From NCBI RefSeq assembly GCF_016785085.1, contig NZ_JAENHO010000003.1:848321-912320 (forward strand): a stretch of DNA of 64,000 bases. Direction: 5' to 3'. The DNA comes from Paractinoplanes lichenicola (GTDB lineage: Bacteria; Actinomycetota; Actinomycetes; Mycobacteriales; Micromonosporaceae). Both the position numbers and the translations under genes were made by a program. Within the stretch, counting starts at the first letter, position 1, and each line of letters opens with the position of its first letter. The notes under the pieces are model-generated. The model ran no database searches and was not told where the DNA came from. It was given only the letters and a program-made list of their open reading frames with translations. Below are positions 16,559-24,542 of the stretch, in pieces.

Positions 16559-17397
16559 TCGAGACGTTGCGGGTCGGCGCCGCCCGCGGGCTCATCGAGC
16601 TGCGCCAGACGCTGACCAACTCCCAAGACCTGTGGGGCTATTTCTTCCCGTCGGTCGGCCTGCTGATCACGCTCTTCTTCACCAACGACGCGAAGGTGCC
16701 GGGCACCACCTTCTCGCTCGGCGCGGCCACCCTGCCCAGCTCGATCGGCATGCTGCTGGCGTTCGGCGGCCTGCTGACCATCGCGCAGTACCTGGTCGTC
16801 GAGCGCGAGGACGGCACGCTGCTGCGAGCCAAAGCCACCCCGTACGGGATGACGGGCTATCTGGTCGGCAAGGTCGTCATGATCGGTGGCATGACGATCT
16901 TCTCGGTGCTGGTCGTGCTGATCCCCGGCCTGTTCCTGGTCGACGGCGTTCAGGTCGACCTCGGCGGCATCCTGACGCTGGTCTGGCTGCTCCCGCTGGC
17001 CGTCGTGGCCACCATGCCGATCGGCGCGGCGATCGGCTCGATGCTGGAGAACCCGCGCCTGCTCGGCCTCGTGATGCTCCCGATCTTCGGGCTGGTCGCG
17101 ATCTCCGGCATCTTCTACCCGATCACCGGCATGCCGGGCTGGTTGCAGGCCGTCGGGCAGCTCTTCCCGATCTACTGGCTAGGGTTGGGCATGCGATCGG
17201 TGTTCCTGCCCGACGCGCTGGCCTCGGTCGAGCTGGGCGATTCGTGGCGTCATCTCGAGACGTTCGGGGTGCTCGCCGTCTGGGCGGTGCTGGGCCTGCT
17301 GGTGGCGCCGGTGCTGATGCGACGGATGGCGCGGCGCGAGTCAGGCTCCGCGGTGGCCGCGCGGCGGGAGCGGGCGCTGGCCACGGTGGGTCGATAG
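16555..17397 (+). CDS. ABC-2 type transporter permease
   Basis: 280-residue membrane protein with six hydrophobic segments, matching ABC-2 permeases (motifs EREDGTLLRAKATP after the second segment and ISGIFYPITGMPGW near the fourth). Partner of the overlapping ATP-binding gene; exports an unknown substrate, possibly a drug or lipid-linked compound. A few residues of Arg/Ala-rich tail end the protein inside the cell. Confidence 0.9.
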   Translation: MIETLRVGAARGLIELRQTLTNSQDLWGYFFPSVGLLITLFFTNDAKVPGTTFSLGAATLPSSIGMLLAFGGLLTIAQYLVVEREDGTLLRAKATPYGMTGYLVGKVVMIGGMTIFSVLVVLIPGLFLVDGVQVDLGGILTLVWLLPLAVVATMPIGAAIGSMLENPRLLGLVMLPIFGLVAISGIFYPITGMPGWLQAVGQLFPIYWLGLGMRSVFLPDALASVELGDSWRHLETFGVLAVWAVLGLLVAPVLMRRMARRESGSAVAARRERALATVGR

Positions 17398-17406
17398 AGA
17401 GAGCTG

Positions 17407-17670
17407 ATGGGCAGCAACGAGGTTACTTACAACCGGATTGCGATGCTCCGCGCCGAGCGCGGGGTCTCGCGGCGGCAGCTCGCCGACGCCCTGGGGGTCC
17501 ACTATCAGACGGTGGGCTACATCGAGCGCGGCGAGTTCAGCCCCAGCCTCCACCTGGCCCTGCGCATCTCGCGGTATTTCGAGGTCCCGATCGAGGTCAT
17601 CTTCTCGCTCGATCCGTTCCCGCGGCTGGGTGCGACCGCGAACGAAATGAACGGCGAGCGCTCGGCGTAG
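17407..17670 (+). CDS. Small XRE/Cro-CI-type transcriptional regulator
   Basis: 87 residues, essentially one helix-turn-helix domain (res 8-65): IAMLRAERGVSRRQLADALG, then VHYQTVGYIERGEFSPSL. This is the compact YozG-like type often found with membrane transporters. It begins nine bases past the permease stop with GAGAG upstream, so it belongs to the ABC operon and may regulate it, perhaps through the palindrome at 15584-15603. Effector unknown. Confidence 0.85.
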   Translation: MGSNEVTYNRIAMLRAERGVSRRQLADALGVHYQTVGYIERGEFSPSLHLALRISRYFEVPIEVIFSLDPFPRLGATANEMNGERSA

Positions 17671-17709
17671 ATTTCCCTTGAAGAGCCGTCAGCGTAGAGG
17701 GGATCAACC

Positions 17710-18501
17710 GTGCGATTCGCCCGTTTTGTTCATGCCGGAGGAGTGTCGTTCGGCGTCGTCGAGGGTGACGCGTCGGGCCTGACCATCGCCGAGATCGGCT
17801 CGCTGCCGTTCGAGGAGGTCCGGTTCACCGGTCAGCGCTGGGCCCTGGCCGACGTACGCCTGCTCGCCCCCATCTTCTCCAGCAAGGTGATCGGCGTCGG
17901 CCGCAACTACGCCGACCACGCCGCCGAGTTCGGCAACGAGGTGCCCAAGGAGCCGTTGATCTTCATCAAGCCGTCCACCTCGGTGATCGGCCCCAACGAC
18001 GCGATCCGGCTGCCCCCGCAGTCGCAGCGGGTCGAGGAGGAGGGCGAGCTCGCCGTCGTGATCGGCGCCACCGGGGCCCGCCGCCTCGACCGGGCCGGCG
18101 CCGAGAAGGCGATCTTCGGCTACACCATCGGCAACGACGTCACCGCCCGTGACCTGCAGCGCAGCGACCCGCAGTGGACGCGGGCCAAGGGCTTCGACTC
18201 GTTCTGCCCGATCGGCCCGTGGATCGTCACCGGCCTCGACGTGAGCGACCTCGAGATCCGCGCCGAGGTCGGGCGCAACCCCGAGGCGCTCGAGACGGTG
18301 CAGCTGGGCCGCACGAAGGACATGGTGTTCGACGTGCCGACCCTGGTGTCGTACGTGTCGCATGTCATGACCCTGCTGCCGGGCGACATCATCCTGACCG
18401 GCACGCCCGCCGGGGTCAGCCAGATCACGCCCGGCGACACGGTGTCGGTGAGCATCCAGGGCATCGGCGAGCTACGAAACCCCGTCGTCTCCCTCGACTG
18501 A
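17710..18501 (+). CDS. Fumarylacetoacetate hydrolase family protein
   Basis: 263 residues with the FAH fold: substrate loop GVGRNYADHAAEFG, metal-binding acidic cluster EEEGELAVVIG, NDVTARDLQ, KGFDSFCPIGPWIV, and the closing TGTPAGVSQITPGD. Members are acylpyruvate hydrolases, oxaloacetate decarboxylases or 2-hydroxyhepta-diene-dioate isomerases acting on diketo acids with Mg or Mn; the exact activity cannot be assigned. The GTG has AGAGGGG upstream. The last 30 bases overlap the 3' end of the convergent TetR gene. Confidence 0.9.
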   Translation: MRFARFVHAGGVSFGVVEGDASGLTIAEIGSLPFEEVRFTGQRWALADVRLLAPIFSSKVIGVGRNYADHAAEFGNEVPKEPLIFIKPSTSVIGPNDAIRLPPQSQRVEEEGELAVVIGATGARRLDRAGAEKAIFGYTIGNDVTARDLQRSDPQWTRAKGFDSFCPIGPWIVTGLDVSDLEIRAEVGRNPEALETVQLGRTKDMVFDVPTLVSYVSHVMTLLPGDIILTGTPAGVSQITPGDTVSVSIQGIGELRNPVVSLD

Positions 18502-19224
18502 CCCCTCGATCCCGCGCAGCAGCAGGTCCAGACCCAGCCCGTACGAGTCCTGGGCCTGCTGGTCGCTGCCCCGGTCGAAGGCGCCCGCGTTCCAGATCGA
18601 GGTCATCGTGGGATGCCGCTCGACGTCGAACCAGCTCTCCCACATCTCGCCGCGCTGCAGCCACCACTCGTCGGTGCTGAGCCCGGTCGTACGGCGTAAC
18701 AACGCGCCCTCCGCCTCGTGCCGGGCCGCCGCCGTGATCCACGACGTGATCGTGGTGGCGGCCGGGCTGAGCCGGCGGATCGGCAGCCCCAGCGTGGCCA
18801 CTGCCGCGAGCATGAACTCGGTCTCGGCCAGCATGCCCGGCCCGACCGGCGGCCGCACCCGCGAGACCTCGGCCAGCCAGGGATGCGCCCGATACATCGC
18901 GAAGGTGCGCTCGGCGAAATAGCCCACGCGCTCCCGGAAACTGCCCCCGGCGGTCAGCTCGCGGGCCCACAGCACCTCGTCGACCATCAGATCGACCAGC
19001 TCGGGTCGCGAAGGCGCGTACGTGTAAAGGCTCATCGTGGCGACCGACAGATCGGCGGCCACCCGGGCCATGCTCGCCGCCTCCAGCCCCTCGGCGTCAG
19101 CGATACGGACAGCGGTGGCGACCACCACGTCGACGGTGAGCCGGGGCGGACGGCCGACCGGCTTGCGGGCCGGGATGTGCCGGCGCCAGAGCAGCGGAAG
19201 GATCCGCGGGCTGAACTCCTCCAT
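18472..19224 (-). CDS. TetR family transcriptional regulator
   Basis: 250 residues. N-terminal helix-turn-helix at about res 30-75 (VVVATAVRIADAEGLEAASM, then SVATMSLYTYAPSRPELVDL), followed by a TetR C-terminal ligand domain (DUF/TetR_C type with Trp-rich helices). Divergent from the NmrA-like gene across only 21 bases that contain a palindrome, so it very likely represses that gene and itself. Its 3' end overlaps the fumarylacetoacetase-family gene antisense by 30 bases. Confidence 0.9.
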   Translation of the reverse strand: MEEFSPRILPLLWRRHIPARKPVGRPPRLTVDVVVATAVRIADAEGLEAASMARVAADLSVATMSLYTYAPSRPELVDLMVDEVLWARELTAGGSFRERVGYFAERTFAMYRAHPWLAEVSRVRPPVGPGMLAETEFMLAAVATLGLPIRRLSPAATTITSWITAAARHEAEGALLRRTTGLSTDEWWLQRGEMWESWFDVERHPTMTSIWNAGAFDRGSDQQAQDSYGLGLDLLLRGIEGSVEGDDGVS

Positions 19225-19225
19225 G

Positions 19226-19247
19226 ATTCCGTATACCCTACGGGAAT
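19226..19247. promoter_or_regulatory. Putative TetR operator and shared promoter region
   Basis: Imperfect palindrome with CCGTA / TACGG arms separated by TACCC, extended by ATT and GAAT outside. It fills the whole space between the two divergent start codons (19224 and 19246) and includes TACCCT six bases before the ATG at 19246, so a bound repressor would cover both promoters. Confidence 0.65.
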
Positions 19248-20043
19248 GAAGGTCCTGGTCACCGGAGCCACCGCGAACGTGGGCCGCATGGTCGTCGACG
19301 AGTTGCTGGCCCGAGGTGCCGACGACATACGAGCGCTGACGGTCGACCCGGCGCGGGCCGGACTTCCGTCATCCGTCGAGGTCGTCCGCGGTTTCGTGAG
19401 CCGGCCGTCGACGGTTCCCCTGCACGGCGTCGACGTGCTCTACCTCGCGCCGCACATTCCGACCGCGTACGAGGTGTGCCGGCGGGCTGCCGACGCGGGC
19501 GTGCGGCGAATCGTCGACCTGGCCGGCGCCAAAGGCGACCACTGGCAGGAGATCGAAAACGCCGTCGAAGCCTCCGGAGTGCCGCACACCCACCTCGAAC
19601 CGGGCGAATTCATGGCCAACGCCACCCTCTGGGCCGACCAGATCCGCGCCGGCGACGAAGTGCGCGACGGCTACGCCGGTTCGGCCAACGCGGCGATCGC
19701 CCAGGAAGACATCGCCGCCGTCGCCGCCCACGTGATCGTCACCACGGGTCACGAAGGCCAGTCGTACGAGCTCACGGGACCCCAGTCTTTGACCCGACGC
19801 GAAAAGGTCGAAGCGATCGGCCGGGCCCTCGGGCGTGACCTCCGCTACATCGAACTCACCCACGACGAGGCGGTCGAACAACTGCGGCCGGTCATGGGCG
19901 AATACGCCGAGTGGTATCTGCAAGGCGCCGCCCAGCTCACCCGACACCCCCAAGCCGCCGTGCCGACCGTCCCCGAACTGCTCGGCCGGCCTGCGAAAAC
20001 ATACGAGCAGTGGGCCCGCGACCACGCCGGCCTGTTCCGATGA
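19246..20043 (+). CDS. NmrA/SDR-like NAD(P)-binding protein
   Basis: 265 residues. N-terminal dinucleotide-binding motif VLVTGATANVGRMVVDEL, short atypical SDR layout with THLEPGEFMAN and the substrate-domain end YEQWARDHAGLF. Such proteins (NmrA-like, NAD(P)H-quinone oxidoreductase or azoreductase-like) reduce small electrophiles or sense redox state. Control by the divergent TetR regulator is likely. The start is fixed by the -10 hexamer six bases upstream; no ribosome binding site is present. Confidence 0.87.
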   Translation: MKVLVTGATANVGRMVVDELLARGADDIRALTVDPARAGLPSSVEVVRGFVSRPSTVPLHGVDVLYLAPHIPTAYEVCRRAADAGVRRIVDLAGAKGDHWQEIENAVEASGVPHTHLEPGEFMANATLWADQIRAGDEVRDGYAGSANAAIAQEDIAAVAAHVIVTTGHEGQSYELTGPQSLTRREKVEAIGRALGRDLRYIELTHDEAVEQLRPVMGEYAEWYLQGAAQLTRHPQAAVPTVPELLGRPAKTYEQWARDHAGLFR

Positions 20044-20054
20044 CGGAACCCGAT

Positions 20055-20083
20055 TTGGTGGGCCCTGAAGCGTCAGGTAAGGT
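20055..20083 (+). promoter_or_regulatory. Promoter of tRNA-Gln
   Basis: -35 TTGGTG (20055-20060), 17-base spacer, -10 TAAGGT (20078-20083), about 29 bases before the mature tRNA 5' end. Confidence 0.65.
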
Positions 20084-20111
20084 TTTCTCTCGGCACGGGA
20101 AACCGGGCCAA

Positions 20112-20183
20112 TGGGGTATGGGGTAATTGGCAGCCCGGCTGATTCTGGTTCAGCTAGTCTAGGTTCGAGTCCTGGTACCCCAG
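20112..20183 (+). tRNA. tRNA-Gln (anticodon CUG)
   Basis: Full cloverleaf: 7-bp acceptor stem TGGGGTA / TACCCCA, D arm with AATTGGCAG, anticodon loop TTCTGGT giving CUG, T arm GGTTCGAGTCC, discriminator G. CCA is not encoded. Confidence 0.96.
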
Positions 20184-20274
20184 CGCAACCACTCCCACGG
20201 GGGAGGCGGCGCTGGACTTCTGATAGAGTTCGGCCCGTCGCCAACGCGGAAGCGGAAGCAACAAGTAAGATCCT

Positions 20275-20347
20275 GGCCCCGTCGTCTAGCGGCCTAGGAC
20301 GCCGCCCTCTCAAGGCGGTAGCGAGGGTTCGAATCCCTTCGGGGCTA
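20275..20347 (+). tRNA. tRNA-Glu (anticodon CUC)
   Basis: Cloverleaf with acceptor GGCCCCG / CGGGGCT (first pair G-U), D arm CGTCTAGCGGCCTAGGAC, anticodon stem CCGCC/GGCGG with loop CTCTCAA giving CUC, T arm GGTTCGAATCC. CCA is not encoded. TGATAGAGT at 20221-20229 looks like an extended -10 promoter for it. Confidence 0.95.
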
Positions 20348-20357
20348 CATTCGGGTT

Positions 20358-20388
20358 GAGCTCGTCCGCAGAAAGCGCGGACGGGCTC
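20358..20388 (+). terminator. Hairpin terminator after tRNA-Glu
   Basis: GAGC-T-CGTCCGC (20358-20369) pairs with GCGGACG-G-GCTC (20377-20388), one T-G wobble, seven-base loop, 10 bases past the tRNA. Confidence 0.7.
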
Positions 20389-20400
20389 ATTCCGCGTTCT

Positions 20401-21535
20401 GCCTGGGGGCCGAGCCCCCAGACCCCACGTTACGGTGCTTGCTCTTTCGCGCGTCGGTGACGGGGAGGTGGTGCTTGGGGGCTGCGCCCCTTGCCCCCAA
20501 CAGCACTGAACCTTGCTCTTCATGAAGCCCAAGCGAGGGCCGGGCTCCCTGCCAACCCAGTCCAGCCGGTGGTGGGGCTGCGCTTCTTGGTCCTGCCAGT
20601 AACTCGACGCCGCGCCAGAACCAACCCGGGGGGCGCTCTTCTTGCCCCTAAGCGAGCCTTATCTGGTGTTGAGGGCTGCGTTCCTTGCCCTCAACAGGGG
20701 CCAACGGGTGCTCGGGCTGTACTTATCGCCCCTGGCTGGGCCGAACCCAGGGGGCCGCGCTTCCTGTCCCCGCACCGAAAAGGTTGACGTCAGCGACACC
20801 CCCCAGCGCGGTCGACGTCAGCATCAACCCAAGACAGACGGCGTCCCCGGCATCCAGAAGACCGACGGTGCCCCCGGCTTCCACTCGCTGCCGCCACTAA
20901 CGCAGCTCAATCGGTGCTGGGGCTGTGCTCCCCGCCCTAGCTTTGCCCTCAATAGGGCCCAACGGGTGCTGGGGCTGGGCTCGTGGCGGCTGGCTGAGCT
21001 CAACAACCGAGGGGACCGCGTTTCTTGCCCCCGCAACGAAAAGGTCGACCTTAGCGACACGGCCAGCACGGGCAACGTCAACATCAAACCCCAAGACCGC
21101 AGGCGCCCCGGCTTCCACCTTGCTGCCACCACCATCGCAGCCCAACCGGTGGTGGGGCTGCGCTCTCCGCCCAACTGGACCCAATCGGGGGGTGCGCTCC
21201 TTGCCCCCGCCATAACCAATCCGTGCTTCTTGCGCTCCAGCAGAGCCCGGCCCGAGGTTGCCCCCACGGAGCCCAGTCGGAGGTCCGCCGCCCTCACATC
21301 GCCCAGCCGGGGTGCGCCGCTCTCACATCGCCCAGCCGGGGGTGCGCCGGCCTCACAGCGCCCACCCGGGGTGCGCCGGCCCCACAACGCCCAGCCGCGG
21401 GGCGCGCCCCCCGGAGCGCAGCTAAGGGTGCGCAGCCCCCATAGAGAACAGCTGAGAGTGCGCCGCCTCCACGGGGCCTAGCTGAGGGTGCGCCGCCTGG
21501 ACAGGGTTCGACCGAGGTGTGTCCCGTGTGCCTAC
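20401..21535. repeat. Decayed repeat region with no convincing gene (tRNA-proximal)
   Basis: About 1.2 kb between tRNA-Glu and the next gene. It starts with two perfect hairpins, TGGGGGC/GCCCCCA (20404-20420) and TTGGGGGC/GCCCCCAA (about 20475-20500). A unit of about 262 bp is then present twice in degenerate form: CGAAAAGGTTGAC at 20765 recurs as CGAAAAGGTCGAC at 21027, and the following 120 bases align with scattered changes. A shorter motif close to CGGTGGTGGGGCTGCGC occurs about five times (near 20566, 20702, 20911, 20955, 21146). From 21271 to about 21506 a 29-30-bp unit, consensus near GCCCAGCCGGGGGTGCGCC, is repeated about eight times. Reading frames exist on both strands but follow no protein pattern, and the 29-bp period breaks frame each unit. 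Confidence 0.75.
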
Positions 21536-21597
21536 AGAGCCCAACCCCGTGCCCTTCGCGAAATTCGGCCGGGTTGGAGTGGGGGCGGTTCGGGGGG

Positions 21598-22272
21598 TTA
21601 GGGGGTCCAGATTGCGTTGTCGTGGGCGAAGTAGATCTGGCGGGGGTCTAGGGATAGGAGGCGGGGGAGCCAGGACGGGTGGGTGGCTAGGGCGGCCTTG
21701 TGGGCCATGGCGTCGGTGGTGAAGAGGGTGGCGTTGTCGTGGGATTGGCCGGCCACGATCACGGTGCCGTCGCGGCGGTGGATTACCAGGGACTGGTGGC
21801 CTGCGGTGTGGCCGGGGGTCGGGATGATGTGGACGCCGGGGGCTATTTCGGCTTCGCCGGTCAGTTCTTCGATGTGGGCGCCCGGGTGGTCGACCAGGTC
21901 GGGGAGTGTGTGGCTTTCGGGGGCTCGGGCCAGTTCCAGTTCGGCCCGTTGGGCGAAGATCGGGCGGCCGGCCAGCTCGGGGTTGCCGCCGCAGTGGTCG
22001 AAGTGCAGGTGGCAGTTCATGACCATGCGGACGTCGGCGATGTCGGCCCCGGCGGCTTTGAGGGCGCCGGCCAGGGGGATCCGCGTCGGGTGGTACCAGG
22101 CGTCCACTTCGGCGTTGCCGCCCATGCCGGTGTCGACCAGGATCAGGCCGGCTTCCGGATGGTCCACGAGGTATCCCAGCGTGGGCTCCACCCGGACCTG
22201 GCCCGTGCCCGTCTCCTCGGCCGGCCGTACGAAATATCCGTAGTCGATCCGGCGCACGAAAATGTCGCTCAC
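21598..22272 (-). CDS. MBL-fold metallo-hydrolase (AHL-lactonase-like)
   Basis: 224 residues of the metallo-beta-lactamase superfamily. Di-zinc motif HLHFDH (HxHxDH) in VMNCHLHFDHCGG, the middle His in PTPGHTAGHQSLV, the bridging Asp region DGTVIVAGQSHDN and the last His in IYFAHDN. The layout with LGYLVDHPEAGLILVDTGMG at the start matches N-acyl-homoserine-lactonase-like hydrolases, but the substrate is not provable. The GTG at 22272 is chosen because TAGGTT ends seven bases before it; a TTG nine bases upstream is the alternative. Confidence 0.88.
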   Translation of the reverse strand: MSDIFVRRIDYGYFVRPAEETGTGQVRVEPTLGYLVDHPEAGLILVDTGMGGNAEVDAWYHPTRIPLAGALKAAGADIADVRMVMNCHLHFDHCGGNPELAGRPIFAQRAELELARAPESHTLPDLVDHPGAHIEELTGEAEIAPGVHIIPTPGHTAGHQSLVIHRRDGTVIVAGQSHDNATLFTTDAMAHKAALATHPSWLPRLLSLDPRQIYFAHDNAIWTP

Positions 22273-22279
22273 CCACGTC

Positions 22280-22285
22280 AACCTA
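22280..22285 (-). promoter_or_regulatory. Leaderless -10 element for the MBL hydrolase
   Basis: TAGGTT, seven bases (GACGTGG), then the GTG at 22272. Confidence 0.6.
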
Positions 22286-22297
22286 CCGACGACCCCA

Positions 22298-22996
22298 ATG
22301 ACGAAGACGTGTGACGCGGGTCATAGATCGTCGGCGTCATTGCGCGGTGGGGGCTCCGAGGTAACGGCAGTCGAAAAGGGGGAGGACCTCACAATTACTG
22401 CCGTCAAGACCGATACCGGCCGGGGGCTCTTGCTCGCCGGGGTGTGGGCGGGGCCGTTGTTCGTCGGGTCGAATGTGGTGCAGGTGATGGTGCGGGACGG
22501 GTTCGATCTGCGGCGGCATCCGCTCAGCCAGCTGATGCTGGGTGGGGCGGGGTGGGTTCAGTCGGTGACCTTCGTCGTGGTGGGGCTGGCCGTTGTGGCG
22601 CTCGCGGTGGGGCTCAGGGAGCAGCGGGCGACGGCCGTGTTCGTCGGTGGGTTCGGGGCGGGGCTGGCGGCGGCGGGGCTGTTCGTGCCGGATGCCGCGA
22701 ACGGGTTTCCCGCGGGGGCGCCGGCGGTGGTGCCGATGTCGTGGCACGGCGTCGCGCATGCGACGGCGGCGGTGCTGGCGTTTCTGGCCCTGGCGGGGGC
22801 GTGTGTCGTGCACGCCGTTCGCGCGGGAAGGCGGCGGGCGGTGCTTCCCGCTGTCCTCAGTGGGATCGTGGCGGTGGTGCTGTTGCTGCCGACGCCGCCG
22901 GAGCACGCGAGTGTGCAGCTCGCGGTGACCGGGCTCGTCTCGTTCGGCTGGACCACCGCGATTGCCCTGAACGCGATCCGAGGGGGAGAACGATGA
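22298..22996 (+). CDS. DUF998-like integral membrane protein
   Basis: About 232 residues with six hydrophobic segments from residue 40 on (for example LLLAGVWAGPLFVGSNVVQV, then VQSVTFVVVGLAVVALAVGL, then VVLLLPTPPEH), the DUF998 layout with RDGFDLRRHPLSQLMLG between the first two. First gene of an operon with the DGPF protein and the ECF sigma gene; the next ATG overlaps its stop. The start is uncertain: the ATG at 22298 is the nearest canonical codon upstream of the membrane region; a good GGGGGAGGA at about 22379 is followed only by a non-standard ATT codon. Role unknown, perhaps an envelope sensor for the sigma factor. Confidence 0.8.
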   Translation: MTKTCDAGHRSSASLRGGGSEVTAVEKGEDLTITAVKTDTGRGLLLAGVWAGPLFVGSNVVQVMVRDGFDLRRHPLSQLMLGGAGWVQSVTFVVVGLAVVALAVGLREQRATAVFVGGFGAGLAAAGLFVPDAANGFPAGAPAVVPMSWHGVAHATAAVLAFLALAGACVVHAVRAGRRRAVLPAVLSGIVAVVLLLPTPPEHASVQLAVTGLVSFGWTTAIALNAIRGGER

Positions 22997-23346
22997 AATA
23001 TCTCCTGCTGGCCTACACGCCGCTCGCCGCCTGGGATGCGGGGGTCGGGGCGGAGGAGGCCGTCGAGGTCTATTCGCGGTTTCAGCGGGAGCTCACCGAG
23101 AGCGGCGAGCTGGTGTCGACCGAGGGGCTCGGGCATCCGGCGGTGAGCACCACGGTGCGGCGCACCGAGCACGGCGTGGTCGCCACCGACGGGCCGTTCG
23201 CCGAGCTCAAGGAGGTGCTCGCCAGCTTCGCGGTGATCGACTGCGCGAGCCGGGAGCGGGCGGTCGAGATCGTGGGGCGGCTCGTCGCGATCCTGGGGGA
23301 GCCGATCGAGATCCGGCCCATCCTGGGCGGGGAGTTCCGGGGGTGA
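22993..23346 (+). CDS. DGPF (YCII-related) domain protein
   Basis: 117-residue small ferredoxin-like-fold protein. It contains the namesake motif in VVATDGPFAELKEVL and ends in an amphipathic strand region. DGPF proteins are the standard genomic partners of ECF42 sigma factors; their biochemical role (possible ligand or redox sensor) is not settled. Overlaps the stop of the DUF998 gene and the GTG of the sigma gene by four bases each, so all three are co-translated. Confidence 0.9.
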   Translation: MKYLLLAYTPLAAWDAGVGAEEAVEVYSRFQRELTESGELVSTEGLGHPAVSTTVRRTEHGVVATDGPFAELKEVLASFAVIDCASRERAVEIVGRLVAILGEPIEIRPILGGEFRG

Positions 23347-24542
23347 GCACGCCCGCGCTCGAGCACCTGCTGCGCAGCGAGGCGCCGCAGGTGCTGGGCG
23401 CGCTCGTCCGGCGGTTCGGGCACTTCGACCTGGCCGAGGACGCGGTGCAGGAGGCGCTGCTCGCGGCGAGCCGGAAATGGCCGGCGGACGGTGTCCCGGC
23501 CGACCCGCGCGGCTGGCTGATCCGGGTCGGCTATCGGCGGCTGGTCGACCTGCTGCGCGCCGATCAGGCCCGCCGGCGGCGCGAGTACGAGGCCGCGACC
23601 GCCCCACCCGCGGCACCCGGGTCGGCGGTGGACGACAGCCTGACCCTGCTGCTGCTCTGCTGTCATCCGTCGCTCGAGCCCACCGCCCAGGTCGCCCTGA
23701 CCCTGCGCGCCGTGGGCGGCCTCACCACCGCCGAGGTCGCTCATGCGTCCGGGCTGAGCGAGAACACCATGAGCGCCCGGATCAGCCGCGCGAAGAAGCA
23801 CCTGCGATCGACCTCGTTCGTGAAAGGGCGGGTGGAGGCCGTACGGCAGGTGCTCTACCTGATTTTCAACGAGGGTTACACGGCCTCCCGGGGCGACCGC
23901 CTCGACCGGGTCGACCTGGCCCACGAGGCGATCCGCCTGACCCGCATGCTGCACCAAGCCGAGAGGGGCGAACTCGAGACGACCGGCCTGCTCGCGTTGA
24001 TGCTGCTCACCGAGGCCCGCCGCCCCGCCCGTACGGGTGAGGACGGCCGCCTGGTGCCGCTCGAGGAACAGGACCGCGAACGGTGGGACCAGGCGCTGAT
24101 CCGGGAGGGCACCGAACTGCTCGACGCGGTCTGGGCCGAGCCGGACGCGGGGCCGTACCGGATCCAGGCGGCCATCGCGGCAGTGCACGCCGCGCCCGGA
24201 GACACGGACTGGCCGCAGATCGCCGCGCTCTACCAGGGGCTCGAGGCGGTCATGCCCACGGCGCCGGTCCGGCTGAGCCGCGTCGTGGCGGTGGCCCAGG
24301 CGTACGGGCCGGGGCAGGGCCTGGCGTTGCTCGACGAGCAGCCCGACCTGGCCCATGAGCCGCTCACCCGGCAACGTGAGCAAGCCGTACGGGCTCATCT
24401 GCTGGAACGGACGGGCGCGCACGACGAGGCGGCCCGGCTCTACCGTGCGGCGGCCGGGCTGACCGCCAACACGGTGGAGCGGCGTTATCTGCTGGGCCGG
24501 GCCGATCGGCTCACTCCCAAGCCGTCCGGACCCCCGGGGTGA
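23343..24542 (+). CDS. ECF42-type RNA polymerase sigma factor
   Basis: 399 residues. Region 2 (FDLAEDAVQEALLAASRKWP) at about res 22-45 and region 4 helix-turn-helix (LTTAEVAHASGLSENTMSAR) at about res 125-145 are followed by a C-terminal extension of about 200 helical residues with TPR-like repeats, the hallmark of ECF42. No anti-sigma gene is adjacent; in this group the extension itself controls activity. The conserved partner DGPF gene lies directly upstream. It likely directs a small regulon that includes its own operon. The 3' end overlaps the convergent MBL gene by 32 bases. Confidence 0.92.
   Translation: MSTPALEHLLRSEAPQVLGALVRRFGHFDLAEDAVQEALLAASRKWPADGVPADPRGWLIRVGYRRLVDLLRADQARRRREYEAATAPPAAPGSAVDDSLTLLLLCCHPSLEPTAQVALTLRAVGGLTTAEVAHASGLSENTMSARISRAKKHLRSTSFVKGRVEAVRQVLYLIFNEGYTASRGDRLDRVDLAHEAIRLTRMLHQAERGELETTGLLALMLLTEARRPARTGEDGRLVPLEEQDRERWDQALIREGTELLDAVWAEPDAGPYRIQAAIAAVHAAPGDTDWPQIAALYQGLEAVMPTAPVRLSRVVAVAQAYGPGQGLALLDEQPDLAHEPLTRQREQAVRAHLLERTGAHDEAARLYRAAAGLTANTVERRYLLGRADRLTPKPSGPPG

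Noticed and set aside
20112..20347. Attachment site of an integrated element in the tRNA genes
   Set aside because: No second copy of a tRNA 3' end and no integrase gene are seen in the following 10 kb.
20642..21481. 279-codon frame through the repeat region
   Set aside because: No ribosome binding site, no domain pattern, and 29-bp repeat units shift frame, so no protein-level repeat is kept.
22379..22400. ATT start codon for the DUF998 gene behind a strong Shine-Dalgarno
   Set aside because: ATT starts are very rare; canonical ATG at 22298 kept, with the uncertainty stated.
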